A stretch of DNA of 64,000 nucleotides from assembly GCA_963573305.1 (NCBI GenBank), contig OY754339.1, positions 91,481,838 through 91,545,837 on the forward strand. The letters are read 5' to 3'. Made by a program: the position numbers and the translations under genes. Shown in pieces: positions 22,466-35,074 of the stretch. Below the pieces are notes generated by a model. It was not told the origin of the DNA. It worked only from the letters and a program-made list of their open reading frames with translations, and searched no databases. The stretch's first letter is position 1. Every line of letters begins with the position of its first letter. The stretch is from Pyrrhosoma nymphula (lineage: Eukaryota; Arthropoda; Insecta; Odonata; Coenagrionidae).

Positions 22466-23073
22466 TTAAAATGAATGCGTCGTAAAGTCATCATTGTCGC
22501 TACTCTTGAAATAGTATGTGAAAAACGACAGTTTAAATTATGTTTCAGACATTTAGAAAGACTATGAACGTGAATATCCATAGTCTATATATAGATTCTT
22601 GCATCATACCTTGGCAACGCAGTCCCCGATAATTATCCTACTTCGAACCACCAACTGAAGATTCTTCAGTCAGGAGAGCGGTGGAACTCCAGACGCCTTT
22701 CCTTCTCCTGCCCTTACACAGTTACACTGGCACGGCCCACGGATATCAATCAGATGATTGATTTTGCATTCCTTCCCACAGATCACCGAAATGAATAGCG
22801 ATGTTGGAACATGATGAGGTGATAGAATGAGAACTGCTCTCGTGGAAAAGATTTAAAAACCATTCGGCCATATTCCTATACTAATCATTTTTAAGGCCCT
22901 TAAACAAGTTTCATGCTGTGTTCACAAAATTATTAAAATTCCTCATTTGAGGTACGCAAATGTTCCAAGCTAAAACGCCCTTATGTAAAATAATCGCATT
23001 TTTAAATTTAAGTGACTGTGGCTCCATTTAACTCACTTTGCTTCCCGGAATTAATGATTGTATCACTTTAGAG

Positions 23074-23248
23074 CAGGGGTTTTCAAAGGGTGTCCCGCGG
23101 CGGCACACTATCGCAGTGTGCCGTGAAATTGCTGGACTGTGTCACGAAAAAATATGCCGTATATATGTTGTATATATATATGGTGTGCCGCTATATACAG
23201 CATAGCGAAACAGTGTTCCGGGAACGAAAAACGTTTGAGAACCCCTTG
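23074..23248. mobile_element. hAT-type MITE
   Basis: 175 bp. It starts CAGGGGTTTTCAAA and ends TTTGAGAACCCCTTG, with flanks CTTTAGAG (23,066-23,073) and CTATAGAG (23,249-23,256), 7 of 8 identical. CAGGGGTT ends with an 8-bp duplication are classic for hAT. It lies within the foldback element loop. Confidence 0.88.
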
Positions 23249-23344
23249 CTATAGAGAGTAAGAAACTGCGTGACAATATTTTTTATGGAATTTACCATGA
23301 TGGAAGCAAAATATCTAAACAGAGAAGCAAAAGAAAACTAATAT

Positions 23345-23415
23345 TTACCACGTAAGGGCATCGAACTCCATATCTTCAACTCCACAATCCACCACCCTAC
23401 CACCGGTCCACTGCT
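23345..23415 (-). other. tRNA-like module (SINE head)
   Basis: On the minus strand, GGACCGGTGGTAGGGTGGTG (23,391-23,410) resembles box A and GGAGTTCGATGCC (23,357-23,369) is close to the box B consensus. The spacing is tRNA-like and the acceptor stem is not conserved. Confidence 0.5.
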
Positions 23416-25091
23416 TACTAGAAGGTGGTTCACATTCAGTTCACAGGGCTTACATTTGTTTTCGTGACTGTGGCTACATCTTACGGCGTTACAGAATCAG
23501 TCAAGTCAGTGATGAGCGTAATCATTCCTCTATGTTTCACGCCACTTGGAACACAATTCAAAGATTATATTTCACTCAACCACTCAGCAACACTAAAAAC
23601 GACTATTCTCGCCAGCACCACCAGAACTTCTGAATCTAAAGCTTGAAAACATCCTTTAACGGAGAATTCCGTAGTGAGTTGCTTCGCTATAGAGGAATAT
23701 CGCGAAAGCATAACATAAGCTTGCAAATCCGCCTAATTCACCTTACACTAGAGTAGGCCGATTTTTACTGAACGGTATTCAGTCACACGAAGTCTAAGGC
23801 AATGATTGTTCTCGCCCATGTCGGTGCATTTGATTGTTACGTGCATCACGTAAAAATACGCTATTTTACCTCCTGGATCAGTGAGCTGGAAGCCCCTCGA
23901 GCCAGAAAATATTAATTTGAATGATCTTTAACAAGGACAACCTTGAAGTGATGCCCAGTTGGAATTGTATTACGACTTGCCCCGGGGCTAATCTATAGAA
24001 TATTGTTCACGCGGGAAGCTCCTGTGAAACCTTGTTTTGCCCCTGTAAGGTTAACTCACATCGCCGTTTAAAATTTCTACTTTTAAATAGAGTTGGGAAA
24101 TCACGAATATTTCACAGGAAGCATTTTTTTTAACGATTCACATTTGGTTTTTCAAATCTTCTGGGCAACATTTTTGTAATCGAGAGTGCACTTGATACTT
24201 CAAACAGTGTAATGAGGTACCTACTTCGCGGAGAATAAATCCAGGGTTCCGATTTGGTATGTATTACAGCAATAATGTAACACAAGATAACTATGTTGAT
24301 AAAAACCAACTTTGTAATTTCCACAAACTTTATTTTGCTAGCACGACGTGCGTTTCACCACAATGTGGCATATTCATGTGCATGACATGGCATAGGACAG
24401 GACAGCTGTTTACGGGAGTGAAATAAATTAAGTTCAAGAGAACTCCTTAGTTGTGTTGAAATGGAAACGAAGCAAAAAAAAATACTGGGAGTATTCTTGC
24501 TACTCCCGTCGGATCTTTATTTCGTGAATGCGAAAATTCATACGTTACTCTCGTTATTGGGAGATTCTTCTGTTTTGTTTGTCAGAAAGAAAAAAAATTA
24601 CGCTATGCATAACATTTATTCATCGAAATAATTAGTACAAATGGCTAACCTATGAACAATTGGTCGATGGTAACTATTATTTTCTGCTTTCCAATGTTAA
24701 TTATATACTTCTTGTGTTATTAACGTCTGACTCACGTTTTCAGCTCTCCGTAGACATCTCGATCACTAAAATCGACCTACTCGTTCCGGAGATACAACTG
24801 AACTGAGCGCGCGCCGTGCCCACACAAGACCAAATTTAGACCCCCACGCGCAGCACTGTGACGTCACTTCTCAATCCCCCCTCGGCTCGCGTCAAACTAT
24901 TTCAGGTAGTCGACAAAACGGGCCATCCAGTCATAGTTTTAGATATTCTGTAATCCTTATAGTTTTTGCACACGAGGCCCTCGAAAGTACACAAATATTG
25001 GTCGCGGAAAAACCTTACATGACACCGAGAACGAACCATTAAGTGTTTATTCGCATTCACATCAAAAAGTCTTGGATTTTAAGATTCCAGA

Positions 25092-26204
25092 GGGTGCTAA
25101 ACGATATAACCGTAGAATTTAAATAAGTCATTGGAAGGCAAAATGGAAGGTCGTATATTTTCATGGACGCTCAAACCGTGGTCGACAGTGTGTCGATTAC
25201 TATCCTTAAGTTGACCCTCACAGCCGATAAAGTCCATGCCAAGACCTGTCCGTGATAACCCACGATACACAACGTATTCACTAGCGATTATATCCATTCA
25301 TCGCACACATTTTTAAAATATACTCAATTTAGATATGCTGTTGCGTGAATTTGCAAGAAATACATCAGATTCCACGTCCTGTTTTAAAAAAAATGTATTA
25401 GTACTCATCTTGTTGAAGTTTGATCTGAGGTAGCTCACGTAGCGTTAAAAAATCATGAAACTTTACCTCTTATCATAGCATTCCTTTCCGGCAATTAGTA
25501 TGCGTTTCTTTCTTGGCTTAAGAACAAAATTTCAGAGAACAAAAAGCAGTTTCTCACGTACAATTAGATACGGGGCGAATTTATGGAATGGAGGTGGAAG
25601 TAAAATGGAGGGGATCACAAATTATATCTTATCTACAAAAATTGATACCAAATATATTGTTCTTATTTTTTTTAGATTAATTTAAAAAATACAAGCGCAT
25701 TATTTGGCGAACTTCAAATTTTTTATTTAATATTCTATTCCATTAAAATTACTTTTACCTTGCGCCTCACCAACAACGCACTTTCTGACAATTTTTACAA
25801 TTAAAAAGAGCACATATTTAGGATTTCCGAATCTTTGTTTATTCGTGTTGCCAACTAGAGCCATCAGAATTATTTTCCGCCGATCCCAATGGTAAATATC
25901 AACTTTATGGCCGAATAAGGGGCCATTGCATGCTCCAATGTCCGAGAACCATACCTGAAACCTCTTAACTCGGTCCATTGGAGATGGCAGAACATAACCA
26001 TCGTCAGAGTATATACGCTGGCTAAGAAGGGACTTTGACAGTTTACCGTGATGTTTTGTGTGCATCTATTCTGAACACAAAAAATTAACCATAAAGATCT
26101 ACCCATGTTCAGCGTGGTTTTAAAAACTAGGTTTCAAGATATTTTCTAATAGGTGAACAAGGACTACTTGACATTTAGGCGTTCGTCTTAACTAATTGAT
26201 CGAA
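25092..26204. other. No gene recognised
   Basis: No motif on either strand. A minus-strand frame at 25,727-26,065 is open for 112 codons, but its content is not recognisable. Confidence 0.45.
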
Positions 26205-26822
26205 GATTGTCTCCCATCTGGTCAACTGCGTCCCCCACCACTCTTAAATTACTCAACCGCCCCCTTAACTTCTTATTAGCCATAGTCCGTCATCGCGTGC
26301 CCTCCCTTAGACATAGCTCATGTGAAGAAATCCTATCATCTCTTGGACTAACACACCTCTCCCTTCGCCGGCTGACTTCGGACCTTAAATTCCTGCACTC
26401 CATCACGAATGGGTCCTTCCGCTCTGATCTTCTTCTTTCCTATGTTTCGCTCTCCGCATCCCAGCCCGCATCACTCGCAATATGAGTCTGTTACACACAC
26501 CCAAATTCCGTCTCTCCATTTCCCAACGATCACTATTCTACCGCCTACCTTCATCTTTCAATGCCCTAACTAATAGTCGCCCCACCCTTGACCTTTTCTC
26601 CTCACGCAACGTCTTTTTCTCCCAACTGAAACGTAATGCGTAACATTCATGTCATCGTCGCCTCATTCTTGCCTTGTTTATATTTTGAATATTTCTGTTT
26701 TGTTTCAACTACTATTGTTGTTTTTTTAAAATTTATTCTGTTTATTGAACCCACTGTAAAGGCCTTAGTTGCTGTTTTTGGAGTTTTTGATAAATAAATA
26801 AAGAGTGTGATTTTATTATTAT
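26205..26822 (+). pseudogene. LINE 3' end (RT C-terminus plus 3'UTR)
   Basis: The plus strand shows SCEEILSSLGLTHLSLRRLT, then DLKFLHSITNGSF, then after a frameshift near 26,480 LLHTPKFRLSISQRSLFYRL, PSSFNALTNS and a stop at 26,641-26,643. This is the C-terminal part of jockey/CR1-type ORF2 ('LGL-SL--RR---DL-FLYKI--G', '…S-FYR-P--FN'). The 3'UTR ends in AATAAATAAA and a TTATTATTATG-like tail at about 26,822. The catalytic RT is missing (5' truncation). Confidence 0.8.
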
Positions 26823-27039
26823 GAGGCGAACCCTGTGGAACCACTCGGTCATCCATTTTGGCTAATGCGGCGGCTATATGAGCACATTGGTTCACACAAA
26901 TGCAAGAATTACTCCACCACCAATTCGGAATACCTGAATATAAGAGCACCTTTTCAAATTTCACGACTTCACACCTATTTACACGAGCGGCTTGAAGTCA
27001 AGACTTGCAGTTTTTCTCCGCTCACCTTGGTATTAAATA

Positions 27040-27230
27040 CCAAGCACACTAAAGGCTTATTTCTCATCTTCAGCAATTCTATGAGTGAGTCGCAATACGT
27101 TTCCAACAGAACTAACTCCTACGTACAGGGTTTACATAATTTCCTATTGACCCTTACTGAAAATGGAAGAAATCTTTGTTTCTTGTGGGTTCCTCGGCAA
27201 GTCAGAATTGCGGGCAATGAAAGGGTGTAA
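27040..27230 (+). pseudogene. LINE RNase H fragment
   Basis: The plus strand reads FSNSMSESQYVSNRTNSY and NFLLTLTENGRNLCFLWVPRQVRIAGNERV, then a stop. It matches the RNase H 'TDS---…, FLWVPGHVGI-GNE-AD' block of LINEs, with the His of PGH replaced by Gln (PRQ) and the final Asp lost. It directly follows another LINE's tail and is a separate insertion remnant. Confidence 0.7.
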
Positions 27231-28261
27231 ATAATAGGTTCCCTTATTAAGCCAAAAACGGAAAAAATATTAGAAGCCTGTATTTCTCTCTATATTTCTC
27301 AATTAGTCTGTATTGGTAGTCACCGTTTACAAATGTAGTAACGAATCACAGTAGAGAATCGTAGTAGAACCTATAAAACAAGTCACATCCCATCAAAGCC
27401 CGGCATGGACCTCCTCAACGAGGAAGAATCGAAGAGAGGAGGTGGTCACCTATCGATTCATAATAGGCCATTGTGCTTTCATGCAATCCTTCCTGTTTAC
27501 TGACGAAGAGATTCTACTTGGGTGACGCTCGAAACCTACACAAAACGAAATTCCCCACAGATTTTAAAATTTTACACCCCACCGGACACGGAGAACCTAC
27601 TGCATTTGAAGCGTGCCGGACAATTCAATTCCTTACCTCCTATTGACTAGACCTCCTATACCTTCAGGATGAATAACCCGGCCTTTCAAAATAGGATTCC
27701 ACAGCGACCATCTCCTTTCTAAGACGATTCACGTGGCCGTAGATCTAATTTCGACGAGATAGTAAATTATGACACCCAATCACTATCGCTGGCTACTTGA
27801 TAGGAGCTTAGAAACCGATATATCGCTGGTAATACGGTATCTTCCTAGCAACAGAGGTAGTGGTGGTATCTCCTCCACATGGGTTTGTGCAACTTAGTAC
27901 GGATAATCCGAGACAGGCGGAGATCACGCATCGGAGGCCTGCATCGGGTTATCGCGAATGTAATTCGTTAATACGCAGAGCTATTAAACGCCGTTATGTG
28001 ATTTAGCACCTCGCGATCTGCCCACATGCATATTCTTTTTTAACTTTTTTAACCATACCATGGAAAAAGATTTATGGGGGCGATGAGGGCTCATTAATTC
28101 AGAATTCACTTGATGCGACCAGTTTATGACCTTCATGGCCTTGAAAGCGTGTAACTATTCGGCCCTTTATGATAATTATGGTGGAAAATAACAGATGTTT
28201 TCTAAAGTTGGTGATTTACGGCGTGATTTTGTGGAATTTACTGATCATTGCGAATGAAAAA
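27231..28261. other. No gene recognised
   Basis: Mixed-composition sequence with no motif or paired repeat found. Confidence 0.45.
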
Positions 28262-28994
28262 GTAGTGCTTTGCTTTTCCACATAAATTTAATATAGTGCG
28301 ACCATGGTTTCGACTTTATGTCATCTTCAGGTGCAGATTCGTGGTCGTTTTTGAATCTGTACCTGATGCCTGTTGCTCACGGTAAAATTTTCCATAAAAG
28401 AGTTTTATAAAATTTTTCATCGAAAGTTTTATGAATCGTGCGTAAAAGGTACTTGCTTGCTCACGGTAAAACTGTTCATAAAACCGCAATGTCCTGCCAT
28501 CTATGAGACGCTTTGCGAACACTTGAAGTGATAAATGCACTCTCTTTTGGATGACTGTTAGGTTAAAAACTATATGTATTGTTTATTTACTTACTCTCCT
28601 GATTACACGTAACGGTGCTATGGCTCTAACGCATTCTTCTAACAAGAAGGATACTGCCTCAACGTTCCATGAACTTCCAGCCATGTTTGTTTACGTTTTC
28701 CTTGTTTGGCGTCCCATGGATACGAGATTATTATCAACGCGATGAGCGGAACGTCTCATTGGTTGTTGCATAAAACGGTTTTATGGAAATAGAACCTGTC
28801 CTATTCCGTAAAACGTTTACAAAACTAGGTTTTATAAAACGGTTTTATCGTTAGCAAGCTCATTTTTATAAAATTAGTCGATTTTATAAAACGTTTTACC
28901 GAAAATTTTACCGTGAGCAACAGGCATGAGGATGATTTAAAGTCGAAACCATGGTCATACTATATTAAATTTATGTGGAAAAACAAAGCACTAC
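28262..28994. mobile_element. Inverted-repeat element with hammerhead-like core, split by a MITE
   Basis: The left arm (28,262-28,334) and right arm (28,927-28,994) are complementary over about 68 bp. With the MITE at 28,367-28,926 removed, the hairpin extends through CAGATTC/GAATCTG to a 12-nt loop. The left arm on the minus strand contains CTGAAGA (28,324-28,330), a GAC/GTC stem, GAAA (28,308-28,311) and CC-AT-GG-TC, the order of a hammerhead ribozyme. The right arm core (CTGAGGA) is cut by the MITE. Similar cores occur at the end of the PLE at 54 kb. Confidence 0.65.
28367..28926. mobile_element. Harbinger-like MITE, copy 1 (TGA TSD)
   Basis: 560 bp with inverted ends TGCCTGTTGCTCACGGTAAA / TTTACCGTGAGCAACAGGCA, flanked by TGA (28,364-28,366 and 28,927-28,929). 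The second copy at 59,304-59,862 has the same ends and TTA flanks. A 3-bp T-N-A target duplication fits PIF/Harbinger. The interior has repeated TTTTATAAAAC motifs near both ends and no transposase. Confidence 0.9.
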
Positions 28995-29593
28995 TATTTC
29001 ATTCACACATATGTTTTCTAGTTTTATTCCAAATAATTCATCAGTCTAATTATATGGATAACCGGGACAAATTTATCCACAATGCGTCACCTCTTCAAGA
29101 TACAAATTGCACTTTCGGGCGTAGCTATCGATGGCTTAGAGTAAAAAGTATAGATTATATTTGTCATAGTAAACGACAATTCGGGCCGGCTGATTTTTAA
29201 CAGGTAATGCCGACCATTTCAATGGGTTTGACTCCTGGCAGTATCTTCACGGTTTCCAATGACAAAGTTTAAAAGAAATCCAATTTCTTTGGCTAAGAAC
29301 TTCCCAAATCTGATGACCAATTGTCCTTACCCATAAGCAGCAAAGGGTGCTATGTGTGTGGTGCACAAAGGCGCCAGAATAGTTTCGGTACCAAGAACAT
29401 ACACAAAGCAGTTGTAAAGTTTAAAAGATACCAAAGAGTAATTTAGAAAAGTTTACCCAAATTTAAAAAGCTATAAGAACCTTTTCTATGTTACGATCAC
29501 AGCTATGTAGTAAATTCAAGTAAACGAAACGTCGGGAAACGATTATTTGAGTCGTTAATTAAAAAATACCAAAACTTCATAACTATTATTAAC
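28995..29593. other. No gene recognised
   Basis: No conserved motif. A Cys-containing frame near 29,345 (GCYVCGAQRR) is too short to assign. Confidence 0.4.
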
Positions 29594-31320
29594 AATGGCT
29601 CTACGAATTCTTCAGGAATTACCAGTGAATGTAGCACCTGCGGAAAGATCCTTTTCTATTGAGTTTTATTATTTTAACTAATTAACTCAATTCACAGACA
29701 AATTAATACGAAAAGAGATTTGATTTATAACACTAACAAATCTTGTTGGTGTCCGTTTTAAGTGAGAATTTCAAGTGTTGAGTAAACAAACCTTCCTTCC
29801 ATGACAACTCCATTGTTTCTCTTTTCTTAATTTAAATTAACGTTTTGATATTTAATTTAATGCATCATCATTTTCTAAACTTAATATTATTATAAACTAA
29901 TAGCGCTCTACAATGGTACAAGTTCACACGGAGTCACTCAGTAGCGCTTCTCAGCAGCGCTGCCGTTGGCTAATAATGGCGTAGAATGGAAGTGTTCACA
30001 CAGGGCCACAGCTACCGGCTGGAAGCGCCACAGACGGTTTCAGCTGTTCCCTCCGCCGCAGACGCTGGCATAGAAAAGTGGCGCGTCTAGTGAGTTTAAC
30101 GCCGGTTCGACGCGCTGTGGAAGCGCCATTAACCAACCACTTAAAAGCGCTGATGGGTGGCCTTGTGTGAACCCGGCCTAAAAGTTTCAAATATTTCCAT
30201 TATATCAAATAAGTCAGATACTTTGAATCAACATGAAGTAGGTACCTTCACGATGTTATTCGAGAATTTTCAGCAACGAAAGCTAGGAAAATTTCAGTTT
30301 ACTAAATAAGTTTTCTTTTTGTTTAAATATCAATTTACCATTTTTTACCAAATACCATTGTTACATGTTTATATTTTATACCCTGCTTATCCATTCATCC
30401 GCTATTTAAAAAAAGTAAACAAAGTACATTTTTCAAAGTGATTTTCTTGCCAAACAAAACATTTGAAGTCTAGTTTTATCAAAAATATTAAACATTTGGT
30501 TTTCATAAAAATATAATTTTAGTTGCCCATTAATTTCTATAATTTATTTGCGAAAAACTGCATGAGGTGAAATAGGCAAATAATTTCTTGATAAACAACA
30601 CGATTTGCCTACTTTTCTTCCAAGTTATTTTGTATATCTTTATTTTTGTATTCTTTAAATTATTTATTTTTGTTCATATTTTGAAATTTATGTTTTTAAA
30701 CAAACACTGCTTATTTTATTAGTATTCATATCAATTTATAAATATATTTTTTAAAGTGTGGAGGGCACAGGGGCGCCAATTTAAGGTCTACGCACAGGCG
30801 TCGAGCTCTGCTGGCGCGCTAGCTGATATCAAAATATTAACCCCTTCCCTAACTACTTTTCGAGTAATTTGCCTGAAAATATAATCCGTTATACATGGCA
30901 TGGACTACGGCTGTGCGCTCCAGAGGGAGAATATTAAAAAAAAATGAATTTACAACACATAGATTTCGCCAAAAAACTAACGGTGTATAGTTTGTATGTT
31001 TTCTCAACTATTAATAAAATATTATCTATTAATCACCTCAGTAGTTTTTACAGAATAGCAAAAAAATCTTATATGAAGGCTTTTTAGCCGTGCGGCGTGA
31101 AAAAATTAATCAAGTTAGAGACTTATTTATAGCTTTATTTATTTAATTACTGAGAATGTTGGTCATATGTAGCTACATTTTTGCGCCATCAATGAAATAA
31201 TATTTACTCATACTTCTTACAGACTCTGAAATTTAAAAATAAAATTCGAATATGGTCTCTATTATGGCTAGGGAACTATCCGCTCAAACTACCTTAACTG
31301 AATAATTTAGTGTCCGGCAC
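29594..31320 (+). repeat. hAT-derived repeat, copy A
   Basis: It begins with ALRILQELPVNVAPAERSFS (29,594-29,655), the start of the hAT dimerisation domain ('L-VTVASAERSFSKLK'), then decays. Two later parts, 30,440-30,840 and 30,960-31,320, align with copy B at 45,195-45,490 and 44,410-44,750 in the same orientation, but in the opposite order. For example, GGCGCCAA...CTGGCGCG...TGATATC at 30,772-30,830 pairs with the similar block at 45,430-45,488. No intact ORF. Confidence 0.6.
29923..30178. repeat. GC-rich foldback patch with TTCACAC words
   Basis: GTTCACAC at the left edge, TTCACACAGGGCCAC in the middle and the complement GTGTGAACCCGGCC at the right edge, with AGCGCT/AGCGCC words throughout. 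It is probably a degraded inverted-repeat element embedded in hAT copy A. Confidence 0.4.
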
Positions 31321-31459
31321 AAACCCAATGTTAATATTCCCTTTTTCCATTTATTTGCAAGACGGATTACAGGGAAAGATCTGACATTTGACAGGCAACT
31401 TTATTAATGGCAATTTATTCGATGATTATGCAAGTAAATAAAATAAAATAAAATATAAT

Positions 31460-32060
31460 ACGTCGCCAGTTATCCCGACGATGCGGGCTGTTCAAATACC
31501 ACCACGGTGAACTTTTATACAATTTCTCCTCGTAAATCCATACCGGACGGAGAGCGTCTGAGTCTTTATCCCCTTGACCGTGAAACCTAAAAAAGCAGCC
31601 TCGGCCTTGGAAGAGTGTTGGGAGTGAGTGGTGGTGAATTCATCCACCCCATTAAATTCCCGATCTTGCCCCTCCGAGTCGAGGCATAAGGCTGCCGGGA
31701 AGGATTATTATCGAATCCGCGATCGCCCGACCACGTGCTCGGTGCGAGCCACAAGTATGCGTCACTCATTGGTCGACGTCGGAAATCACCAGATGCAAGC
31801 AGTTGGTTTTCAGACGCCTCCACGCTCAGAGACGTCCCTCCTCAGCGCGTTAATTGCCGGGCGATGTAAGAGACGCATGATCAATTGCTGATGGACTTCG
31901 CTATCTTCCTCATTTCACTTCTCGTTACCGTGCACCAATGACGATAGTGGGGTCGGCTGCCTCTTGGATTGTGGCACGTGGCCTGGGGGGAGGAGATGAA
32001 CAGACATCTCGTGTTTCGGTGAAATTCAGAAGTCGTATTGCGTCAACTGCATTTCGCAAT
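31460..32060. other. CpG-rich patch
   Basis: Far richer in CG dinucleotides than its surroundings, with a short minus-strand and a short plus-strand open frame, neither recognisable. It could be a promoter-proximal island or a mobile insertion; no TATA, initiator or splice evidence was found. Confidence 0.35.
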
Positions 32061-33199
32061 TCGTCCGTCCTTTATAAAATATATGTATGACAAACTATAA
32101 AAATAATCTACATGAATATTTGTTTTTTGGTTCGTCTTCTACGCGTTCCATAAACATTCATCAGAAAACGATGAAACTTTGGTGAGTTGTTGAGCGCGCG
32201 CCCGCGAAGGTTTCTGAATTATTAAATCCATTGTATGTACAATAGGTAGAGCGCGAGTCGTATCAACAAATGAGTGTTGGCACGCGATCTTCGCAAACAA
32301 GCGAGGAACAAGCAAGCGACGAAGCAGATAGTTTACGAGTTGCTCAATCACGTGCATCAGAATCGTATCAGTGAGACGTAATATCGCGTGCATCAGAATC
32401 ACATCAATGAGACATAATTTGTGTTAAAATTGTACGTGTGTTACGTAATTTATTTGTACGTAGAATAAGATTTGGTGCAGTGGTCTCTTTGTTTGATTTC
32501 TTTAATTGCTTACACTCATGATATGGATTTCAAATACTTATCATTATATAACTTAAAAACCAAGGTTTTGGATTCTTGCATTAGATTTTCGTATACGTTT
32601 CGCTTTTTCCTAAAATTGGATTTTTATGCTCGAAAATAGTAAATTTTTGCGCTACTTCAACAATAGAATATTTTATTTACTAGGAAACCGCAGCATAGGC
32701 ATGGAATGGAAACTCATGCCATCATTTGTGCGTTACGAATTCTTGTATAGGTACGAGGAATTCATTGAAGTAGTAGGTCTCAAATTCGTTTAGGGGCCGA
32801 TTTTGAACCCAGAAAAGATTTGTGGGGCAAAACATGAAAAGTATGGAAATCAATGGGAAATCAGGATAGAGTATTTTATTTTGCGAATTTAGAATATGAT
32901 AAAATGCACTGAAAACAATGAGGCTTGAAAGTAAATTATGGGCTAATGCCAACATACGAACAGAATATTGTTTCTCCCAAAGCATTTGAAAAATATTTTC
33001 AAATTTAATTTAATTCCAAAAAACATCATTCTCTTCAATTTATTATGCATATGTGTGTCTGCTTTGTATATGTGTGCCTACTTACAAAGAAAAAGAGGCA
33101 TTGCAATGCATTCCGGGCACAGCTAGTGTTAAATAAATGCGACAATTTAAATACATTTGTATGTCCGGCAATTATACCGATACCCAGGAAAATGATACA
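32061..33199. other. No gene; small tandem repeat
   Basis: Two copies of CGTGCATCAGAATC…ATCA-TGAGAC-TAAT lie at about 32,351-32,385 and 32,389-32,422. The rest is AT-rich with no motif. Confidence 0.5.
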
Positions 33200-33204
33200 T
33201 GTGT

Positions 33205-33300
33205 TATCATCTACATCTACATCTACATATTACCCCGCAAGCCGCCTCAATAGGCGTGTGGCGGGGGGTCTTAGGACACCAGCCGTTACATATAAAATGG
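33205..33300 (+). repeat. (CATCTA)n-headed dispersed arthropod repeat
   Basis: CATCTACATCTACATCTACA is followed by a hairpin-forming block, CCCCGCAAGCCGCC…GGCGTGTGGCGGGG. I recognise this combination as a repeat widespread in arthropod genomes; its class is not certain to me. Confidence 0.55.
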
Positions 33301-34140
33301 ACACGCTCTAATGAAATTACGCCTAGCATTTATTATAGTCCCTTATTGTTCGGGGGAAAAACGAATTCCCATACCTATCCGTTCGGAAAAATATCTCTCT
33401 TAATTTATCATGGATCAGAGATCGTGTAATCATAGATTTGTAAGGAGGACATATCGTCTTTCGGTACAAAAGATAAGCCTGTTATTCATGCACGCAACAA
33501 TGCGAAAGTAATCCATTTGCGCAGTATAAAATTATGAATTTTTATGTGATTTTATTTAACTTGAGTTTCTGGCTGTTCTGCTGTGAAATATTTTAAAGCG
33601 ATTTTTCCCCCACTTACACTCATCAGATCTCCTTCAAATTTTGCACACAGGTGTAACTTCGATGACAATACAATATTACAATATAAGAGTCACGGCTTTC
33701 ACTCCCATAGGCCCGGGTTCGCTTCATGAAATTGGTTGCTATATTGGTTGTTTACTTTATTGTTGGCTATCGAAAAGGCTACTCGTGTTTTGGTGTGCTC
33801 GGTGATTTTTAATTAACATGGGAAAGATTGGAACAAAGAATATACACCCTCGGGGCACCAGGTGCACCCCGTTGTAAGAAGTCCCTCGCCACCACATGGA
33901 CCGTGGCAGCAAAACTTCTGTTTCACTTATATATTTGTATATTTAATATAACCATGTAACTTAGAAAAAAGTTTTTATAACACTTATTTCTTAATTACTT
34001 TTCTTTACGTATGCTCTGTCACTGCTATCAGGTGAAACGTAGATGATATATTGAGTTGAAGTAAAGGTGTCAGTTTGAAATTTTCCACTTGGTTGGCTCT
34101 TTGGGGAATACTAGATCGATAATTCAGGTAATTTGCACCA
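33301..34140. other. No gene recognised
   Basis: GGCCCGGGTTCGCTTC near 33,710 is box-B-like, but no box A accompanies it. No coding motif. Confidence 0.4.
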
Positions 34141-34149
34141 CAGGTCGTG

Positions 34150-34400
34150 GGTTGGGTAGGTTGGCAAGGGAAGAACCATCTGGGGAACCGAGGAAGGGTG
34201 GAAAGACACCCGACGTCAGCATGCTTAACGTCCCAACCGACGGACAGAGTACCTACTGTCTATGAATGGCTCTTCGCACAGAACCTAATTAAAGATCGGG
34301 ATTTCAATGAAAAATCTCCGCCATCGCTCCGATTTGAACCCAGAACATTGGAATGGGAAGACAGAACTCAGGCCACCACACAAAACGTATCCCAATTTCA
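34150..34400 (-). repeat. tRNA-derived SINE
   Basis: On the minus strand, TGGTGGCCTGAGTTC (34,363-34,377) is a box A and GGGTTCAAATC (34,331-34,341) a box B. Downstream lies the body motif GTTGGGACGTTAAG (about 34,224-34,237). The same architecture, including GGGACGTTAA, is in the SINE of the palindrome arms. Confidence 0.65.
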
Positions 34401-34730
34401 CTCATTTTACCCTTAACGTAGCCTGAACAGGATATCACTGCACACAAAGCTCAATGAATTTGGTCTCATAACAAAAAATACCTAATTATTCTAATGATAA
34501 CAAAATATTAGCCCTTTATTCCACTGCTTTTCGCTAACAAGACATTTAAGCTGTTATCAAAGATAATTAACTTGTCTTAGTGTAACTTTGTGGTAAATCA
34601 TTGTAATTTTTAAAATAAGTGATTTCTGTAAAAGTTAGGTTTTAAAAGAGTTATGGTACCGAGAGATATTTAAAAAAAAGAGTAACTAGTAGTAGAGAGC
34701 GTTTGTATGTTTCAAAACACTTAATATGCA

Positions 34731-34997
34731 GGAATGCAGACTTTGCGACGCCACTCCGACCGATCAATCTCCACCTCAATATCCAGCCTTTGAGGCCGCA
34801 TGCTCTTTTCCACCTGCCCACCCACCCAAGGATACCCACCCAAGGATACCCACCCCGAGGTTACTTCCGCATAGCAACTCTGATGAAACGCAACTCATAA
34901 GTATCTGTGTACATACACCCCCAGGAATGAAGACTTTGCGACGCCGCCCCGGCCGATCAATCTCCACCTCAATATCCAGCCTTTGAGGCCGCATGCT
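34731..34997. repeat. Direct repeat, two ~73-bp copies
   Basis: Copies at 34,731-34,803 and 34,924-34,996 share GACTTTGCGACGCC, then CGATCAATCTCCACCTCAAT and GCCTTTGAGGCCGCATGC. A (CCACCCAAGGATA)n stretch lies between. Mirrored at 44,086-44,352. Confidence 0.9.
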
Positions 34998-35074
34998 TTA
35001 TTCCACGTGCCAACCAGTCCAAGGAGAGCAACTCCGACGATCTCCCGTTGACGATGCGTAATTCTCCCTCCCCC

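Larger units (their letters stand above)
19212..25083. mobile_element. Foldback element with ~600-bp inverted arms
   Basis: The left arm is 19,217-19,455 plus 21,555-21,924; the right arm is 24,485-25,075, roughly 90% identical in reverse complement. The loop (21,925-24,484) has no recognised transposase. ATTCCAGA lies just outside both ends (19,204-19,211 and 25,084-25,091), a possible 8-bp target duplication of hAT type. The left arm is interrupted by inverted-repeat element 2; the right arm keeps the uninterrupted site. Both arms carry TGACGTCA and a GC-rich GCGCGCGC-like core near the insertion point. Confidence 0.82.

Noticed and set aside
32139..32402. Minus-strand 87-codon frame as a gene
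   Set aside because: Part of it is a short tandem repeat; no motif and no splice or start context.
33700..33725. Box-B-like GGCCCGGGTTCGCTTC as a SINE
   Set aside because: No box A at the expected distance and no tail.
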